Origin: Balanoglossus misakiensis
Lineage: Eukaryota; Hemichordata
Reading direction: 5' to 3'
Assembly: GCA_040954595.2 (NCBI GenBank)
Contig: CM082580.2
Location: forward strand, 4,712,001-4,776,000
Length of the DNA stretch: 64,000 bases
In this document: positions 1 to 11,031 of the stretch, piece after piece
Layout of the letters: each line of letters begins with the position of its first letter
How positions within the stretch are numbered: the first letter of the stretch is position 1
Made by a program: the position numbers and the translations under genes
The notes under the pieces: generated by a model
What the model was told of the DNA's origin: nothing
What the model saw: only the letters and a program-made list of their open reading frames with translations
Database searches by the model: none

Positions 1-26
1 CAATCAATTTCTTATTCTTGCTGCAG

Positions 27-125
27 GACCTGAATGGTGCTATGACACTGGACCAGGTGAATGAAAGGTATTGGAAAGTCAACAAACCGCTAGAAATGTT
101 TTTCTCCTGGAAGAAACCGTCGTAA
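27..125 (+). CDS. Last coding exon of an unidentified gene (3' partial)
   Basis: A pyrimidine-rich tract ending in CTGCAG gives a splice acceptor at 25-26. After it, one frame is open for 32 codons up to a TAA at 123-125. The peptide starts DLNGAMTLDQVNERYWKVNK and ends FFSWKKPS. The rest of the gene lies left of the window. I do not recognise the family: the fragment is polar, ends in a lysine-rich tail, and shows no membrane segment. It could also be an exon of a longer-frame transcript that continues elsewhere, but the acceptor, open frame and stop agree with a terminal exon. Confidence 0.55.
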   Translation, partial: DLNGAMTLDQVNERYWKVNKPLEMFFSWKKPS

Positions 126-1740
126 ACTTGCCAGGAACGTGCGGGATTTTTCTATATCAGCAAAATAGCAAACAATGATTGAAGACTGGTCTCTGAAGTC
201 TGCGGAAAGATGCTAACTTAGTTGAACACACCAGCAAGTGTCTGTCATTTCAAAAAATACGGGAAAATTGGTTCTGCGATGCGTGGAGCAGAAAGACCAT
301 GAAACACTCTTTGCCTGGACAAATTAGATGTACAACTTCATCATACAAGATTTGCAACATAGTAAGGCTGGAAATGGTTGTAACGCAAATCCATCAGAAG
401 TGGGGGTTTTTTCCAAGTCAGTTTCAGTACAAAAAAATGCTGTATTTGACCTTCGTCAATATTCCCTATATCATTTTTGTTGCTCGTTAAGTACAGTTTT
501 CATCAACGTTTTCTGGTCTTGTACATATTTCAATAGTTTTTGGTAAATGCTTCAGTATATAATTGTAAAAGTTCATTTTGATGCACGTGTACGACTTTGT
601 AGGCCATCTTTGGTCGTCTTTGTAGAATCATGTCTACACCCACGTACATATACTGGACAGATTGAAGTTTGAAGTCTGCCATGCGGTTGACAAGGCCTTG
701 TTTGACTTTATAGCATCAAAATACACACTTTGCTTTATTCTGAGTTTGTTCAGTAACTCACTTTATGCTGATGAATTACGGGTTGGCATTTTTCGTGATC
801 GCTGGAGGGAATGAACAGATGACCCTACTGCTTCTTGGAGGCCAGAAAGTTCAAGACAGTGGTCGTGGCATTGACTTTGATATTGTAACCGTTAGCAAGA
901 TGCCTTACTGCCTCCCAGGAGTGGTGTAAAACCTCATGCCAATGCAGGAAACACCCGTTGGCAGTTTCTGGTCCGTGCAGATCTTTATTATCTGTGGGCA
1001 AACTCTGGTCATGAAGGAATGGCAAGCTCTGTCCAACAAAGGGAAAGTTAGCATTGGTATTAGAACTGGCAAATGTGATGATCGCAGGGAAGAAGTGGTC
1101 AAATGATTATATATCAATCTCTGTAATTTCATTTAGTTGTCAACATCCTTATTCTATTGTGCTGTGATGAAATCAAGTGTATGTGATTTTCTGTTTGAAT
1201 TGCATTATGTTACTGTTCCGTGACTCCATAAAGTTATAATGAATGATTTCCGTCTATGTTTAATTAACCTTACCATAGTTTCAAGTATTTTTTTATTTGT
1301 TGTATCAGTGCTTATACAGTTTTAGTTTTTTATATTTTGACAAAGAAGTAGAGACATAAAAAGATCGTGGACTGGGAAATTGTTGCTCTGAGTGATAGAT
1401 CTGGCATTGCATCATGGGAAGTACTAGATTCTTGGCCAGTAGAGGGCGCACTGCGTGAGCATGCAAACAACCCGTCTTCATACCAGACTTAGGAAACAGT
1501 GTATGGTATTGTTGCATTTAGCTGTGACGCTGTAATATTAAAAAAATAATCATGGATTTATCAGAAATTTTTTGTGTATATGTTATTGTACTAGTGCATA
1601 TTTGTGTCAGGTGAATGTCTCATACATCTGTATCGGCCATATTGTATACAGCTTCTCAAATGTATCTACATGTTTTCTGGTATCTTATACAACTCAATGT
1701 TGTAGATTCCCAAATAAAGAACACTGAATTCCTATTGTAT
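126..1740 (+). other. Probable 3'UTR of the gene ending at 125
   Basis: There is no coding signal in either strand beyond short chance frames. The stretch is AT-rich, and an AATAAA hexamer at 1713-1718 is the first good poly(A) signal, which would give a 3'UTR of about 1.6 kb. That the transcript runs this far is inference; an earlier cleavage site is possible. Confidence 0.4.
1713..1718 (+). terminator. Candidate poly(A) signal AATAAA
   Basis: Canonical AATAAA hexamer in an AT-rich context, downstream of the terminal exon that stops at 125. It is the most plausible 3' end for that gene. Confidence 0.35.
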
Positions 1741-2230
1741 ATGATGTATTTTTAATAACGTATGCTTCTGACAAAGGATTGTGTGAAGCGTAAAATTACA
1801 GTCCTGGTGAGACATGGCTGTATCTAGGTTAATTACTTGATAAGGTATGTTATTTTGTTTCTAAAATTACCATATCAGTTGATCAATTCATACTGGTACA
1901 CGTATAAAAATGCACAAATCTTGTGAAGATCATTAATACTCGAAATCTGCAAACCACTGTTCAAATTAACTGGATTATCGTTTCTTGAAAATGTGACTTT
2001 TTTCAGTAAAATCACAAAAATGACCCAGGAGAAAACAATATTACGAAGAGTATACAACTATCGGGGGGTATGTGTCGCCCAGAGATGACAAAAAGATGCA
2101 AACGCAGAAAATGTGGTGCAGGATTTTAACGGGTATAGAGAGAAGATTTGTAGTATTTTATTGTGGTAGAAAATATGTGAAATATTCCAGCTCATGAGGC
2201 TTTAAGACGAGATGATATTCAACCATATAT
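1741..2230. other. Convergent intergenic stretch with repeat relics
   Basis: This lies between the plus-strand gene end and the GPCR stop, so part is probably GPCR 3'UTR. About 55 bp at 1990-2045 matches 5200-5260 (shared blocks CAGTAAAAT, ACAAAAAT and GAGAAAACAATATT), so it is a dispersed repeat. At 2176-2212 a segment containing CAGCTCATGAGGCTTTAAGA is the reverse complement of a block at 35924-35955, another dispersed repeat end. No gene is seen. Confidence 0.4.
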
Positions 2231-3331
2231 TCAGACACCAGTCTCTCCAGTAGGAACAACAGGTGTGTTGATGGGGTCCTGAACACCGATATGAAGCTGA
2301 TGGTTGGCAATCTTATTGGTTTTACCAAACAGTCCATTCAACCCGTCTCTAAATTCCTGGTACTTCAGGGTGTATATCACAGGGTTGACGCAGACGTTGC
2401 AGAACGCCATGATGATGGTGACCTCGAACCATACGCTAAATAGATTGATGTCGACACCCATGTTAAAGCGAAAGTATTGGATCTGGTTGGGGGACAAGCA
2501 GATCACGTACGTCGCGAACACAATCGCGAGTGTCTTGATGACGTTTCTTTTGGCCCGTGCTGACGCGCCCTCTACTGTGTGCGAGCTGCTGGTTGAGCTG
2601 GTGGTGGCTTGTCCGGATCCCAGGCTCCTGGGACCAGTGTGGCGTGCTTTTGTCTGCCTTCTCAGCACCAGAAAGATCCTTAGGTAGGTGAAGGTCATCA
2701 TGAAAAGCGGGATGAGGTACGTGATCAAGAACGCCATGACGCCGATCGCCCGCTGCGCAGCCACGTTCGGCCAGGCAGGGTAGCAGTTGCCATCGATGAC
2801 GGTGTTGACGCCGGCCCAGTAGCCCAGCCAGCAGAAGGACACAGTCCAGGCCACCACCATCAGCGCCTTCGCCTTGGTCCTCGTGAACCTGTTGTGGTGC
2901 AGGACCGGGTGGACCACCCCCATGTAGCGCTCGAAGGTCAAGAACGCCAGGTTGAGCGTGGAGGAGTTGAAGCAGGCCCAGAGCGGGTAGTTGGAGACCC
3001 ACATCTTGCAGAGAACGTCGCTGCCCGTCCCTCCTCCCCGCTGCGCGATGCTGGGGAAACAGAAGAGGGCGGCCAACAGGATGGAACCGAGCAGGTCGAT
3101 GCACGACTGGTTCAAGATGAAGTAACCGGTGAGAGTGCGGATTCGCTTCACCCGGACGACAACCAGGATGACAAGCAGATTGCCGCCGATTCCGACTACG
3201 GAGATGATGCCAAATATCGTCTTCAGGACCGTTTCACTAATTCGAATGTTCTTATCAACATCGTCGGCGGTGTCCACCGTGGATGTCGCATTTTCACCCA
3301 GGGTGTGGTTCGTCGATTGATTCGTATCCAT
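2231..3331 (-). CDS. Class A (rhodopsin-like) GPCR, peptide-receptor type, single exon
   Basis: A 366-aa seven-transmembrane receptor encoded without introns. The start is taken at 3331, which gives an N-terminus with three N-glycosylation sequons (N4, N8, N14) before TM1; an in-frame ATG at 3376 would add 15 hydrophobic/Cys residues and is less likely. Visible class A landmarks are GNLLV in TM1 (N51), D79 in TM2, C108 and C183 for the TM3-ECL2 disulfide, ERY at 134-136, W162 in TM4, P208 in TM5, CLSP at 278-281 in TM6 and NPVIY at 316-320 in TM7. The third intracellular loop is Ser/Thr-rich and basic (about 225-262). It should signal at the plasma membrane through G proteins. The overall look is that of neuropeptide receptors such as the galanin/allatostatin/somatostatin-like group, but the ligand cannot be read from sequence. 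TM6 has Leu where most class A receptors have the toggle Trp. Confidence 0.9.
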   Translation of the reverse strand: MDTNQSTNHTLGENATSTVDTADDVDKNIRISETVLKTIFGIISVVGIGGNLLVILVVVRVKRIRTLTGYFILNQSCIDLLGSILLAALFCFPSIAQRGGGTGSDVLCKMWVSNYPLWACFNSSTLNLAFLTFERYMGVVHPVLHHNRFTRTKAKALMVVAWTVSFCWLGYWAGVNTVIDGNCYPAWPNVAAQRAIGVMAFLITYLIPLFMMTFTYLRIFLVLRRQTKARHTGPRSLGSGQATTSSTSSSHTVEGASARAKRNVIKTLAIVFATYVICLSPNQIQYFRFNMGVDINLFSVWFEVTIIMAFCNVCVNPVIYTLKYQEFRDGLNGLFGKTNKIANHQLHIGVQDPINTPVVPTGETGV

Positions 3332-3394
3332 GACGTAACTGAAATATGTACAAGAATATGTACAATGTTTAACCATTTACATGGTTTAACATAA

Positions 3395-3575
3395 AAAATG
3401 TCGCAAACTTCGGGAGGTTAAAAAAACGTGAAAATAAAAAGTCGCGTAAAATGTTTTTCGGAGATATAAACGATGAATTAGGGAATTACGAGAATGCGAA
3501 AACGAATAATCGCGTAACAGTTGCCTCTTTTGATATCGCGAAAATTTCATTTTCCCGGTTTACAACAGTACTGTA
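3395..3575 (+). repeat. Dispersed repeat, copy 1 (pair with 44632-44815)
   Basis: It shares ordered blocks with 44632-44815: GTCGCGTAAAA, ATGTTTTTC, GAGATA, and AGTTGCCTCTTTTGAT followed by TCGC and AAAATTTC. The same order and orientation over about 180 bp point to a transposon-derived family. It is CpG-rich compared with its surroundings. Confidence 0.6.
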
Positions 3576-4100
3576 TTTTCTAACTCAGATTACCTTCTCC
3601 AAATAAAGTCTGCTTCCAGGACAACTTCACTCTCGATCGCCACGCACAACTGATGATCGTTTTTAATATTAGAACAACTGTTACGATATATATGGGAATT
3701 GGAAATTTGAGGAATTTCAATCGCATTCAAGAATTGTAATTTTTATGATTAATTTTAATTGTATACCACGCACGCATAAAGTAATAATTTTAACGTTTAC
3801 CTGTATGTTTAGTGTGTTCACACGAAAATGATATCCAGAAAACAGTATCCAGAGGCATCTAGTCGAATCCCAGCCGCTCGTCAAACGGATTTCTCTGTCG
3901 ATGTCGAGTGGAGTTTGCACTGACTTTATAGTAACTCCTGCTGCTTTGTCTGATTGGCATTCTCCATATCTATCGGGTCATTTTGGGGGGCATGGCAAAT
4001 TTGTAATTCGCTTTTAGTCATTGTCCCCGCAAATATAGGCCCTAAGAACTAGTTATCAGGAACGACCACAAAAACACACGGAGAAACTGCGACAATGACG

Positions 4101-4240
4101 AGTGTGATAAAATATTTACCGACCAGCGGAAAGGACAAAAAACAATTGAAAGATAGTGTACTTCATTATCTTGCAAGTGTTTTTATCATTTCCGCTGATA
4201 GGAAAATCTAGGTAAATCTAGGTAAATATTTTATTACACA
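4101..4240. mobile_element. Small inverted-repeat element (MITE-like)
   Basis: The left end reads AGTGTGATAAAATATTTACC (4101-4120) and the right end GGTAAATATTTTATTACACA (4221-4240); these are near-perfect reverse complements. An inner block CAGCGGAAA at 4124 is mirrored by TTTCCGCTG at 4189. Length is about 140 bp with no coding capacity. The right half has a duplicated TCTAGGTAAA word. Confidence 0.6.
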
Positions 4241-4725
4241 TAAGAAATAGATAAACATCAAATGGACGCTACTGTTTGCAATCTTATGAAATTCTTCTAA
4301 ATTTATATTGCTTATTAATATACCTTTATCAATTTATATTGGTTATTAATATAGCTTTATCAATACCAGTGAATTTTGTAACGTCATCACTGTACACTTT
4401 TACTGATAATGTATCGTGTTACATACAATGAGCAAATGCAAGGCGCATATAGTTGTGCGCAGTCTTTGACTATGGTTCGTAGAGGGGCCGTTGCAACAGA
4501 TTAAACGTAGTATAAACTAACCGATACCGTATCAACCCGATAACGTTTATACGGTTAGTAAAATTTACCGTTAACGTATCGAATCGACCAATAACGTAGT
4601 AACGAAACGACAACATAGTATTTTTTCTAACCGATAACGTAATAAAAATTTACATGTATCTATCCGTCGATTCATCAATCGATTGACCGATTGATCAATA
4701 GTTCGATATATAGATGATCTATGTA

Positions 4726-4792
4726 TCGATAGACAGACAGAGAGGCAGTCTGATACATAGATAGATAGACAGACAGACGGGCAGACAGACAA
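4726..4792. repeat. CAGA/GATA tetranucleotide microsatellite
   Basis: Imperfect run of GATAGACAGACAGA-type tetranucleotides. Confidence 0.8.
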
Positions 4793-6070
4793 GTCAAAGT
4801 TTAAAATTCAAATCAATTGATAATGCATGACGTCGACCAAGTATCAATCAATAGACAAAGTTCTAATCAAGTGCTGTGTCATTCGTGTTTTTTCACAATC
4901 AATTAGTTTCATGTACACCTTCCGAGTTACATGTACTTTGAGTAATACTGTTGTTGTTTTTGTATTACATAGACATGAAATAGCATTTCATCAATGTCGG
5001 AAATGCGGTACTTACTAATTAAGTATTCCGATTCTTTTGTGATGCAAAAACTTCCAGAACAGTAGAAGTAGCTCACCGCGAGGATTTAAAATATCTAATC
5101 GTTATCAACATCATCCCCGTCCGATTGGAGATCGAACTCAGTGTGAATTGTGTGATTTGTAAATTACAAAAAAGGAATCTGCGTGACACTTTTCTTAAAA
5201 TAAGACTTTTCCAGTAAAATGACAAAAATTGCCAAAGAGAAAACAATATTGCTATATTTCTTGCAATGTTTTAAAACACAGCATCCTGTAAAGCATATGC
5301 GACAATATCCACTGTCAATGTTGACATAAAAGCGCGGCCCTCATCTGTACATGACCAGGTTTTGTGTATTTGCGCACCGCAAACGTTTGAGAAAATTTTA
5401 TTTCATACATGTCGATTTTGTGGCATAAACGCGTCCTAATAATTAGTTTGCATACACCTATGATAGAATCGATTAATTCTTAAACAGGTTCATGCATACA
5501 GCTGATGCTCAAGGAGACCCTATTAAAATTGTTGAAATTTAGAACACTTTATTTTAGGCCTTACTAAGAGTCCAGCTGATTTCTACACAATGTGCTAGCT
5601 TTGAGGTCAGGAAAGAACGTTTTCGCTATGTATAAATCACACTGAAAAAGTTTGTTGTCTGTCAACTCTTCTGTCTTTGAGACTTCGTCTCACCGATACG
5701 GCTCTATAAACCGGAACCCTGAGGCTTCTCTGCTCGTACACTACGATGATAAAATGCGCCCTCTTTTGGTGAACTCTTCCTTTTACCAAGTGAGAACCGA
5801 CCTATGTTTACTTAATCCACTAAATCCGTGGATGGGGAACAGGTTAGCAGGTGCTTAATGGGAAATGCGATAGCCTGTATTCTGGATTAGCAACTGATAA
5901 GGCAGGAGGGGGTAACACAGAAAAATAACATGCGCAGAGACTGTTCAGCAAGTACTGTTTATTGGGGGAAAATGCAGGAACTCCGCCATTTATAACTTTC
6001 ATGTTTGCAGCCCCTTATGCTCTGATCAGTATTGACAAGACTCATACTTATTTTTACAACAGGGACAAGC

Positions 6071-7963
6071 ATGAATAACCTTTACCACAACATTGCTCGC
6101 TACGTGGAGTCACATCAGCAATTCCAGCGACTATCCGATGAACATCAGGCGGTGGCCACCTGGTGTCAGTCGGAAATAGCAGACGTCGTTGCGACACCAC
6201 CACTGGCAGGTGATCCATTGCGGGTTCTTGGTGTTGGCAGTGGCTCAGGTATGATTGGATGTTCCCACAAAAGTTGACTGTCACATTTTTAAAATATTAA
6301 CGAAAAGACCGAACTATTGTTGTCCATGTCTATGGACGCTGCCAACAGTATAGTACAAAACAACTGGATGAGTTGTTACTGGAAACTGGGCATTTTACCA
6401 AAATGCTTACGCGAAAGCAAAAATGTATTGGTGTGTACATCATGTATGTAGCCTTGTGTTTTATTTTAAGAATAACACACCCAAGGTCGTGCAAACCTTA
6501 TTTTATAGAAATCACACAGGGCTAGGAAATTGGCTGTTTTGACCAGAATGACAAAATCTGCCTCAAAGACACCGCTAGGATCCTGAAAATCTTTGCGCAA
6601 AGCAATCAAACAGTTGGGTTTATTTATTTCTGATCAGTTCTGTATCTCTTGCAGGAGAGAAGGACGTCCCCATTCTGACTGCATTGCTGAAGAAACACTC
6701 CAGGATCTTCAACTGTGTGGTTGAACCAAGCCACGAACACATCGGAAAATACAAAGCATTGGCAAAACAATGCGGAGACCAGTTGGAAATGGTGGAGTTC
6801 GATTGGAGAGAAGAAACTATTGAGAAATATTCAGTAATAAATATTTATTTTTTTTATCATGGAAAAATTGTACCTCTTCACAGATCCGCACAATGTAATT
6901 GCCACAAAATGATCCAAAACTGTATTTTGAAGGAATGTTGAGGTGCATAACATTATAGTTAATATAGCCATGCGTACTGGTTTGCGTGTTCCCGGCGTTA
7001 CATGGTGGTGGAGGCAGTGTATCATCGGGACTTGTATGCAGGACTAAAATACAAAAATACAGCAAAAAATTTCATATGGTACGCAGAACAAAATGACTGA
7101 AAATAAAGCCAAAAGATACACCTAATGTCCCTTTAATATAATGCACTGTTTGTTGTTTGCAGCAGTCTTCAGCAACTACAAATGCTCAGTTTGACCTCAT
7201 CCACATAATTCACGCACTGTTCCATGTGGATGACCCTGAGGCGACCATAGTGAATTTGTACAGCACGCTTTTGAAGCCTGGTGGCACTTTGGTTATTGTG
7301 CACATCTCCAGTAAGTTTTGTAAAACTTTCGTCTGCTAAAAAAAGCGTTTTAGGATTTTGTTCTCTTTCATCTTGCAAATTCAGAGAAGGAATAGTTTTT
7401 TTTATGATCACAGTGGACTCGCATTTCTAAATGAGATGACAAATGAACGTATGTGACAATGCTTGTCATTCCATTGTTGAACTGTACTGCAAACTTTTGA
7501 AAGTAATACTACCAGGCATCATAGTTGTATATATGCATGTACTTAATAACACACAAGCGAATAGGGCCTATATGAAACACTGATGTTATACTTTCTTTAC
7601 GCAGGTACTGGAGGATGGGAGAAAGTGTGGGACAAATTTGGCAAACACGTGCAGAAAAGCGGACGGTACAACTATATCACCATGGAAGAAATCGAGCAAA
7701 TCTTGGACAAACACGACATCAAACACGAGAGCAGGCAGCTGCCGTCGTATTTCGACATCACCGACTGTTTCCATGGAAACTCAGAGGAGGGCGAACTGGT
7801 GCTGGATTTCCTCACACAAGTGGATCATTTTGCCGCCTCGGCACCGGACGACCTGAAGCAAGAGTTGCTCGATTACCTGAAAACTGAAGAGTGTTCCTAC
7901 ACGCAAGACAACCGCACCATGTTCAAAAGTGACATGCAGGTTTATATCATCAAGAAGGAATGA
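6071..7963 (+). CDS. HNMT-like: Histamine N-methyltransferase-like SAM-dependent methyltransferase
   Basis: Coding exons are 6071-6248, 6655-6833, 7163-7310 and 7605-7963, together 287 aa (human HNMT has 292). All junctions are GT..AG and the frame is kept. The N-terminus carries ARYVES and SDEHQ, where E24 matches the histamine-binding Glu28 of the human enzyme. Motif I is LGVGSGSGEK (53-62), VVEPS follows with E83 as the expected SAM-ribose contact, then FDLIHIIHALFHVDD, PGGTLVIVHISS, GGWEKVWDKFG and FDITDCF. The enzyme should transfer methyl from SAM to a small amine in the cytosol. Two positions that contact histamine in human HNMT differ here: Gln143 aligns with H136, and Asn283 falls at or near D278. 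The substrate may therefore not be histamine. A splice acceptor just before the ATG (6061-6062) implies a non-coding 5' exon. The family is expanded in invertebrate deuterostomes. Confidence 0.93.
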
Positions 7964-8908
7964 CGAACGATCAACACTCTTGTCTTGCATGACTATCACA
8001 TTGTCCTTAACACTGCGTTTTGCCATAGGCCCTTGAAGTCCTATTATTTTACATTGTTAACTCACTACTTTCAGGCAAAATTAGTGTCGCTTATTTTGTT
8101 GTTTACCATGTGTACCAAATTTCAAAAGCAGCCGGGCAAGCGGTTTCAGAGATAATTTTTTAAAAACCAAAATACAAATTTCGTCATAATTTGAACAAAT
8201 TTTACTTGGGTAACCCCTATGAACATGCATGCCAAATTTCAAAGCGATGGGACCAGTGATTTGAAAGATTTTATGACCAAAAAATGGGGAAAATTGCCCA
8301 AAAGTACAAATTTTAGGTCATCTCAATATTCACCCTCCCCTCCAAACTTGAAGCAATAGCCTCAAGTTTGGGTAAATATCAGAAAGAACAATGGTATTTT
8401 AATTGTCCTACCAGATTACTCTCAAAATAACAATGAGAAAACAGTTGCGGTATTTCTCGATAATAACTTTTATTTTACTTGTTAAGATGTACATATAAAG
8501 GGTGTACTGTATGTACACAGTGGGAAGATTGAAAGAAACAGAAAATTGTGATGTTTTGGTTAAAGCGAAATCTAAGAAAAGTTAGAGACTTTCAATTTAG
8601 GGTGTTGCAGGTGACCAGTCAACACAACTCTACATAATGAGGGCTGTATAACAGAGTGAAAGCTACTTATGAACCCATTGAGATGCTGTTCCGTTTCCGA
8701 AATAAAAACAAAATAATAACAGACGTAATCTGGCATATACATTGTACAGGAAAATAGAAGTAAAAAAGGTAAGCTCACAGCTTATAGGTAGCACATATAA
8801 ATGAAGTTCACAACTCAAAAAAGGATGGACAGTTGAAAATGATGAATGTGTGGCTGAGGGAAACAAAGTATGTAAAGGTCTCACTCATATCGCTCACAAA
8901 TTCTCCCG

Positions 8909-8999
8909 GCCTTAAATAGGTTTTTGGCTACCTAGGTGGGTGATAAAAATCTCACATGTGATTTGACCCCCTAGCGCAAAGTGAAAACCTATTTAAGGC
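8909..8999. mobile_element. 91-bp element with perfect 16-bp terminal inverted repeats
   Basis: The left arm GCCTTAAATAGGTTTT (8909-8924) is the exact reverse complement of the right arm at 8984-8999. The interior has no coding capacity. This is the typical form of a MITE or a fold-back element. Confidence 0.65.
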
Positions 9000-9254
9000 A
9001 GCCAGAATTGGCAAATCATTGCAACCAGGAAAAGACTTTCCTAAAACATGTTCTCGATGCATAAATTGAGCCAAGTTAATTATCCTGCAGTCATTACCCA
9101 GAGGGAGTCCTTTGAGAGTTTATTGTGGACTTTGAATGGACTGATTTCAGCAATGGTCAGGATAGACAAGATACAGGTTAAATTTGATATCAACTTTAGT
9201 CATCAGATTGTGAGTGAAAGAGGAGAGATATATAAATGCATATGAAATTAATTG

Positions 9255-9347
9255 TTAACCCTTTCACCAACATGGTTTGATCCATATCCATTGTTTCCTA
9301 TGGTAAAGTTGGACCTCTATAGAGGGAACTGGGGGTGAAAGGGTTAA
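9255..9347 (+). mobile_element. 93-bp TTAA element, family A, copy 1
   Basis: Begins TTAACCCTTTCACC and ends GGTGAAAGGGTTAA, so the ends are inverted repeats bounded by TTAA. The core contains CCATTGTTT and TATGGTAAAGTTGGACC. A TTAA boundary with CCC-starting termini is the hallmark of piggyBac-type non-autonomous elements. Confidence 0.8.
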
Positions 9348-9515
9348 AAGAAATTCTATCAATCTTGCACTTATACACATGTACTGCACACACATTACCG
9401 ATACGCAACGCTCTGCTAAAACTGCTCAATTTATATATTTACAGTTTGATCAAAAGACAAAAACCAGTATTCTTCATGTGCCTACAAAGCGTTTCTGCCG
9501 CATCTGGAAATAGTT

Positions 9516-9608
9516 TCCACCCTTTCCCCCATCGCACATGGATTCACCCATTGTTTCCAATGCCTGTGGTGGGACTCCTGATAAACGACAGTAGGGGTGA
9601 AAGGGTTA
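9516..9608 (+). mobile_element. TTAA element, family A, degenerate copy 2
   Basis: Same layout as copy 1: CACCCTTTC start, CCCATTGTTTCC core, and GGGGTGAAAGGGTTA end, with internal divergence. Confidence 0.6.
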
Positions 9609-9830
9609 TCATGTTGGCTTTCATGTCAATACAACAAGCAGGTTTTCACAGAATGATAAGTATCACTACCCACCATATTAAAGCCACAGTATTTCTCGTA
9701 GGGGCAAAATTTTGTTTGAAACGGCATCTATAATTTCTAAAAGTAGATGATAATTGATACTGAATCGAACAGTCATCATCCCCAGCTCTGCTGATAAACT
9801 CATACAATTTACAATATAACGAGTGAAGAA

Positions 9831-9856
9831 TGACTTTCTGTCCGGACAGAAAGTCA
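9831..9856. repeat. Perfect 26-bp palindrome
   Basis: The left half TGACTTTCTGTCC (9831-9843) is followed directly by its exact reverse complement (9844-9856), with no spacer. It lies inside the 615-bp element and is followed within 45 bp by E-box and NRF-1-like motifs. Confidence 0.85.
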
Positions 9857-9890
9857 CGTGAGTCAGGCTAATGTTGACACACGTGACTAG

Positions 9891-9902
9891 TGCGCATGCG
9901 CA
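9891..9902. promoter_or_regulatory. NRF-1-type palindromic site
   Basis: TGCGCATGCGCA matches the NRF-1 consensus YGCGCAYGCGCR. It stands alone in an AT-rich region inside a transposon-like element, next to ACACGTGAC (E-box core). Binding is inferred only. Confidence 0.4.
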
Positions 9903-10688
9903 CTCAAATGTGAATCTATGTGGAAGAGGTTTGGTCGCCCCAAATCAAGCGACTCAGCGAAGAAATGCGCACTAATTCGGCGAAATTTTGGGAAGATAAC
10001 TTTATGGGAGAAATCAGTCGATGGAACCAGATCAAATCCGAAAATGGTCTGACCATCAAAATGTCAAAGTGGCACGTTTGCTGATCGACATGTACAACAT
10101 TTCCGTTGTAAACAAACCCGCGCATCATTTCAAGTGTTACGGGCGATATTTTCGGCTTGCATGTAGCTACAATTGCCCAAACCTTTCTTACATCTTCATT
10201 ATATAGTATTCCATGATGGATGTACTGGAAAAACGGGCTTTTTTCGATGATGAAAAATGGATGCACACGAGAAATACTGGGGCTTTAACAAAATTACACT
10301 AAGAAATGTTGTCATTGGCCATTATCTTGATCCATCTTCATTTGTGAATGGACCATATTGAACAGACTTTATCTACGGGCAGCCTTTTTGTCCGTTTCTA
10401 TATTATTTTCATTTCAAGATAAACAGTAAATTGTGTTTTACTTGTGATTCTATTCTAAAAGCCTCATTCGATAACATCTGCATGTGAAGTAAAAATAGAT
10501 TATACAGGACATACTCGTACCAAAAAAATTACATTGGAGAAACCAAACTTACATTTGTATATGTCATGATTGAAATCAATATCAATTTTCTATCTTAATA
10601 CATAAATTTTCCTGCAAACTTCTCATGTCTTTATACATGAAGTGGCACACTGAAGATTCCCAGACCAATTCGATAGCCTGGCCTTATT

Positions 10689-10738
10689 CACCCCCACCCC
10701 CAACCTAGCCTCATTCATCCCTACCCCCACCCCCACCC
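10689..10738. repeat. C-rich tract
   Basis: Runs of ACCCCC in two clusters; the minus strand, which is the sense strand of the VPS26 gene, is G-rich and might form a quadruplex. Confidence 0.5.
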
Positions 10739-10937
10739 AAATTTCCTCAACCATATCAACACCAGGACAGGAGTTGCATTTTTAGCATACATTTCCAACC
10801 AGAACACATACTGGGGACAGTGTACAAACTCCGCTGTCCAGACCTCGCCACAAACATATCACATCACTGGTTGAAATAAAAAGCATACATATTCCTCACT
10901 AGTTTCAGCAACACCAGGGAATTGTCTTCTTCGTGTT

Positions 10938-11031
10938 TTAACCCTTTCACCACTATGGTCCAGTCCAAATCCATTGTTTTCTATGGCAAGGCTGGACCAT
11001 TAAAGAGGGAACTGGGGGGTGAAAGGGTTAA
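10938..11031 (+). mobile_element. TTAA element, family A, copy 3
   Basis: Intact TTAACCCTTTCACC start and GGTGAAAGGGTTAA end, 94 bp, core CCATTGTTTTCTATGG. It lies just past the VPS26 stop codon (11131), so it is probably transcribed within that 3'UTR. Confidence 0.8.

Larger units (their letters stand above)
3332..6070. other. Divergent intergenic region: GPCR upstream and HNMT upstream
   Basis: No coding region is seen. It holds a CpG-containing dispersed repeat (3395-3575), an inverted-repeat element (4101-4240), low-complexity DNA with repeated CCGATAACGT-like words (about 4510-4640), a CAGA/GATA-type microsatellite (4726-4792), and a second copy of a repeat also found near 2000 (5200-5260). 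The HNMT coding exon is preceded by a splice acceptor at 6061-6062, so a non-coding first exon and promoter of that gene probably lie here, but I could not locate them. Confidence 0.4.
9676..10290. mobile_element. 615-bp TTAA-ended non-autonomous element with promoter-like core
   Basis: The first 25 bp (9676-9700, containing TTAAAGCCACAGTATTTCTC) are the reverse complement of 10266-10290 with about three mismatches. Both ends hold TTAA. Inside are a perfect 26-bp palindrome (9831-9856), two CACGTG-type E-boxes and an NRF-1-like palindrome (9891-9902). Chance open frames on both strands inside it have no recognisable protein similarity. No transposase is encoded. Confidence 0.65.

Noticed and set aside
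3332-3376. Upstream in-frame ATG of the GPCR
   Set aside because: The extra 15 residues are Cys/Tyr-rich and do not form a signal peptide; the start at 3331 gives a normal glycosylated N-terminus.
2304-3394. Several open frames overlapping the GPCR (127, 166, 213 codons)
   Set aside because: They are shadows of the GPCR on the other strand or in another frame; their composition is Arg/Gly/Pro-rich and no motif is seen.
9916-10266. 116-codon minus-strand open frame
   Set aside because: It lies within an inverted-repeat element, has no recognisable motif and no neighbouring exons.
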